Under the pieces are notes generated by a model that was given only the letters and a program-made list of their open reading frames with translations, had not been told where the DNA came from and ran no database searches. The translations under genes were made by a program, and so were the position numbers. 12,410 nucleotides of DNA from JBBTVO01 sp038058335 (GTDB lineage Bacteria; Patescibacteriota; Microgenomatia; Levybacterales; UBA12049): contig JBBUBI010000055.1 in the NCBI GenBank assembly GCA_038058335.1, positions 1 to 12,410 of the forward strand. The letters run 5' to 3'. Positions 11,686-12,410 of this stretch are shown here, one piece after another (within the stretch, counting starts at the first letter, position 1; each line of letters opens with the position of its first letter).

Positions 11686-11973
11686 TTAAATAGGACCTCC
11701 ATTGGGATCGTAGATTACTCCTCTTTTTTCTCTTAATTGATCAGCGGCTCCTTCACTTATGATAGCTTTCTCCCATCGATAAATAATTCTCATGTCTGTT
11801 TGAACACCTAGCAATTCTCCATCAACTTTATATACTTCCAGAGCATCCCCGTTATCATAAAAGCCCCTTAAAAGATGCTCCCCTTGTCCTGACTCAATTT
11901 TGTCATCAAGCCATTCTCTGAAAGCAATTCTTTGTCGTTCACTAACTAAGCTTAATTCTTTAAATGGCGGCAT
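11686..11973 (-). CDS. Small paralogous protein B, 95 aa, function unknown
   Basis: Second member of the tandem family and the most compact, which helps define the core domain. It has an N-terminal helix with RIAFREWLDDKIESGQG (W21), strands ALEVYKVDGELLGVQTD, then IIYRWEK, a helix ISEGAADQLREK, and the closing strand RGVIYDP at 84-90. The predicted fold is a small alpha/beta domain of about 90 residues. It lies 7 nt after gene A with no evident Shine-Dalgarno. Confidence 0.85.
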   Translation of the reverse strand: MPPFKELSLVSERQRIAFREWLDDKIESGQGEHLLRGFYDNGDALEVYKVDGELLGVQTDMRIIYRWEKAIISEGAADQLREKRGVIYDPNGGPI

Positions 11974-11979
11974 AATAAA

Positions 11980-12315
11980 TTATTTAAAGTTTCCGGAGCC
12001 ACTGACTCTCGGATAACATACTTGTCTAATTGAATTTCCGATATCTATCAGTCCATCTTCTGAGACTGGTCCCTGTTCAAAAATCACCCCGGCAGCAGCT
12101 AAGCTTTGTAGGTGTCCTTCTGTTAAATCAGCACGATAAATATCACATTCAGTATTTAAATCAACGCTTAATTCTTTCCCATCTATTTCGTATCTATGTC
12201 TTGATAATTTTTCAGGATCTTCACCAAGAAAAATTCCCTCTCCTGCATTGATTTTTGAATTTATCCAATCTGAAACTGCTGGATCTAATTTTTTTGGTAC
12301 GTCAACTTCCGGCAT
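11980..12315 (-). CDS. Small paralogous protein A, 111 aa, function unknown
   Basis: First gene of the quartet. The family elements are MPEVDVPKKLDPAVSDWINSK (W17), INAGEGIFLG, YEIDGKELSVDLN, CDIYRADL and LAAAGVIFEQGP (72-83), plus a C-terminal tail of about 28 residues. I place the start at the ATG at 12315. An in-frame ATG 30 nt upstream would lie inside the promoter, whose -10 box ends 9 nt before 12315, and the MP start is shared by all four paralogues. It is probably translated from a leaderless or nearly leaderless mRNA. Confidence 0.85.
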   Translation of the reverse strand: MPEVDVPKKLDPAVSDWINSKINAGEGIFLGEDPEKLSRHRYEIDGKELSVDLNTECDIYRADLTEGHLQSLAAAGVIFEQGPVSEDGLIDIGNSIRQVCYPRVSGSGNFK

Positions 12316-12324
12316 AATGGAAAT

Positions 12325-12352
12325 ATTATAGACCCAAAAGCCCAAAAGTCAA
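12325..12352 (-). promoter_or_regulatory. Promoter for the four-paralogue operon
   Basis: TTGACT (12352-12347), a 16-bp spacer and a perfect TATAAT (12330-12325) lie 9 nt before the ATG of gene A. The predicted leader is about 0-3 nt. The genes after A are spaced by 2-10 nt, so one transcript probably covers all four. Confidence 0.8.
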
Positions 12353-12356
12353 CCCC

Positions 12357-12384
12357 GTGTACAGGATGGGGACATCGGTAACAC
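12357..12384. other. Imperfect palindrome at the right edge, possible insertion-sequence end
   Basis: A 28-bp segment starts GTGTACAGGATG and ends CATCGGTAACAC, an imperfect inverted repeat (8 of 12 pairs). Read on the minus strand, GTGTTACCGATGTCCCC resembles terminal inverted repeats I associate with IS481-like elements. No transposase is visible in the window, so this is only a hint of an element end or remnant. Confidence 0.25.
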
Positions 12385-12410
12385 TTTCTTCTGAGGGTGC
12401 AGTTCAATAT

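Noticed and set aside
12316..12345. Longer start of paralogue A
   Set aside because: It would place the start codon upstream of the -10 box of its own promoter, and the four paralogues share an MP start at 12315.
1..12410. CRISPR array, tRNA or rRNA genes
   Set aside because: No regularly spaced repeats of suitable length and no cloverleaf or rRNA-like sequence were seen on either strand.

Overview
The window is an AT-rich bacterial chromosome segment that is mostly a minus-strand S10/spc ribosomal-protein cluster, interrupted and preceded by accessory genes. The gene order rplC-rplD-rplW-rplB-rpsS-rplV-rpsC-rplP-rpmC-rpsQ-rplN-rplX-rplE-rpsN-rpsH-rplF-rplR-rpsE is the bacterial one. The zinc-type S14, a short L2, lysine-rich or acidic tails on L3/L4/L23, low-complexity AT spacers, many start codons without a Shine-Dalgarno (SD) sequence, and unrecognised small proteins together suggest a Patescibacteria/CPR member, perhaps Microgenomates-like. 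That placement is an inference from gene content and style. No marker search was done.

Layout in the direction of transcription (right to left). Positions 12315-11047 hold a promoter-driven run of four tandem small paralogous proteins of unknown function. Next comes rpsJ (S10, 10954-10646) with its own promoter. In an ordinary S10 operon rplC would follow at once; here 2.3 kb intervenes. That interval carries hicB plus a frameshifted hicA, a 176-residue orphan gene and, on the opposite strand, a 220-residue orphan gene. It also contains two extra copies of the 3' end of rpsJ, at 9819-9883 and 9209-9232. One lies between hicBA and the 176-residue gene, the other just beyond that gene. The best reading is that accessory cassettes were inserted one after another at the 3' end of rpsJ, each regenerating the gene end and displacing the previous one.

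The rest of the operon restarts at a strong promoter (8446-8474) with a leader of about 100 nt. The leader contains an SD-like stretch, a GAAA-capped hairpin and an intrinsic-terminator-like hairpin with a U-tract just before rplC, so it is a candidate attenuator. From rplC the genes are tightly packed (spacers of 0-25 nt, several 1-17 nt overlaps) down to rpsE, which runs off the left edge. Exceptions are two AT-rich repeat spacers before rpsC and rplV, and a 48-bp REP-like hairpin spacer that occurs almost identically before rplE and rplF.

Four accessory transcription units (220-aa gene, 176-aa gene, hicB, first gene of the quartet) have a good -10 box only 6-9 nt before the start codon, which predicts leaderless mRNAs. 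rpsJ and rplC have real 5' leaders. No tRNA, rRNA, CRISPR array, integrase or transposase gene is visible in the window.
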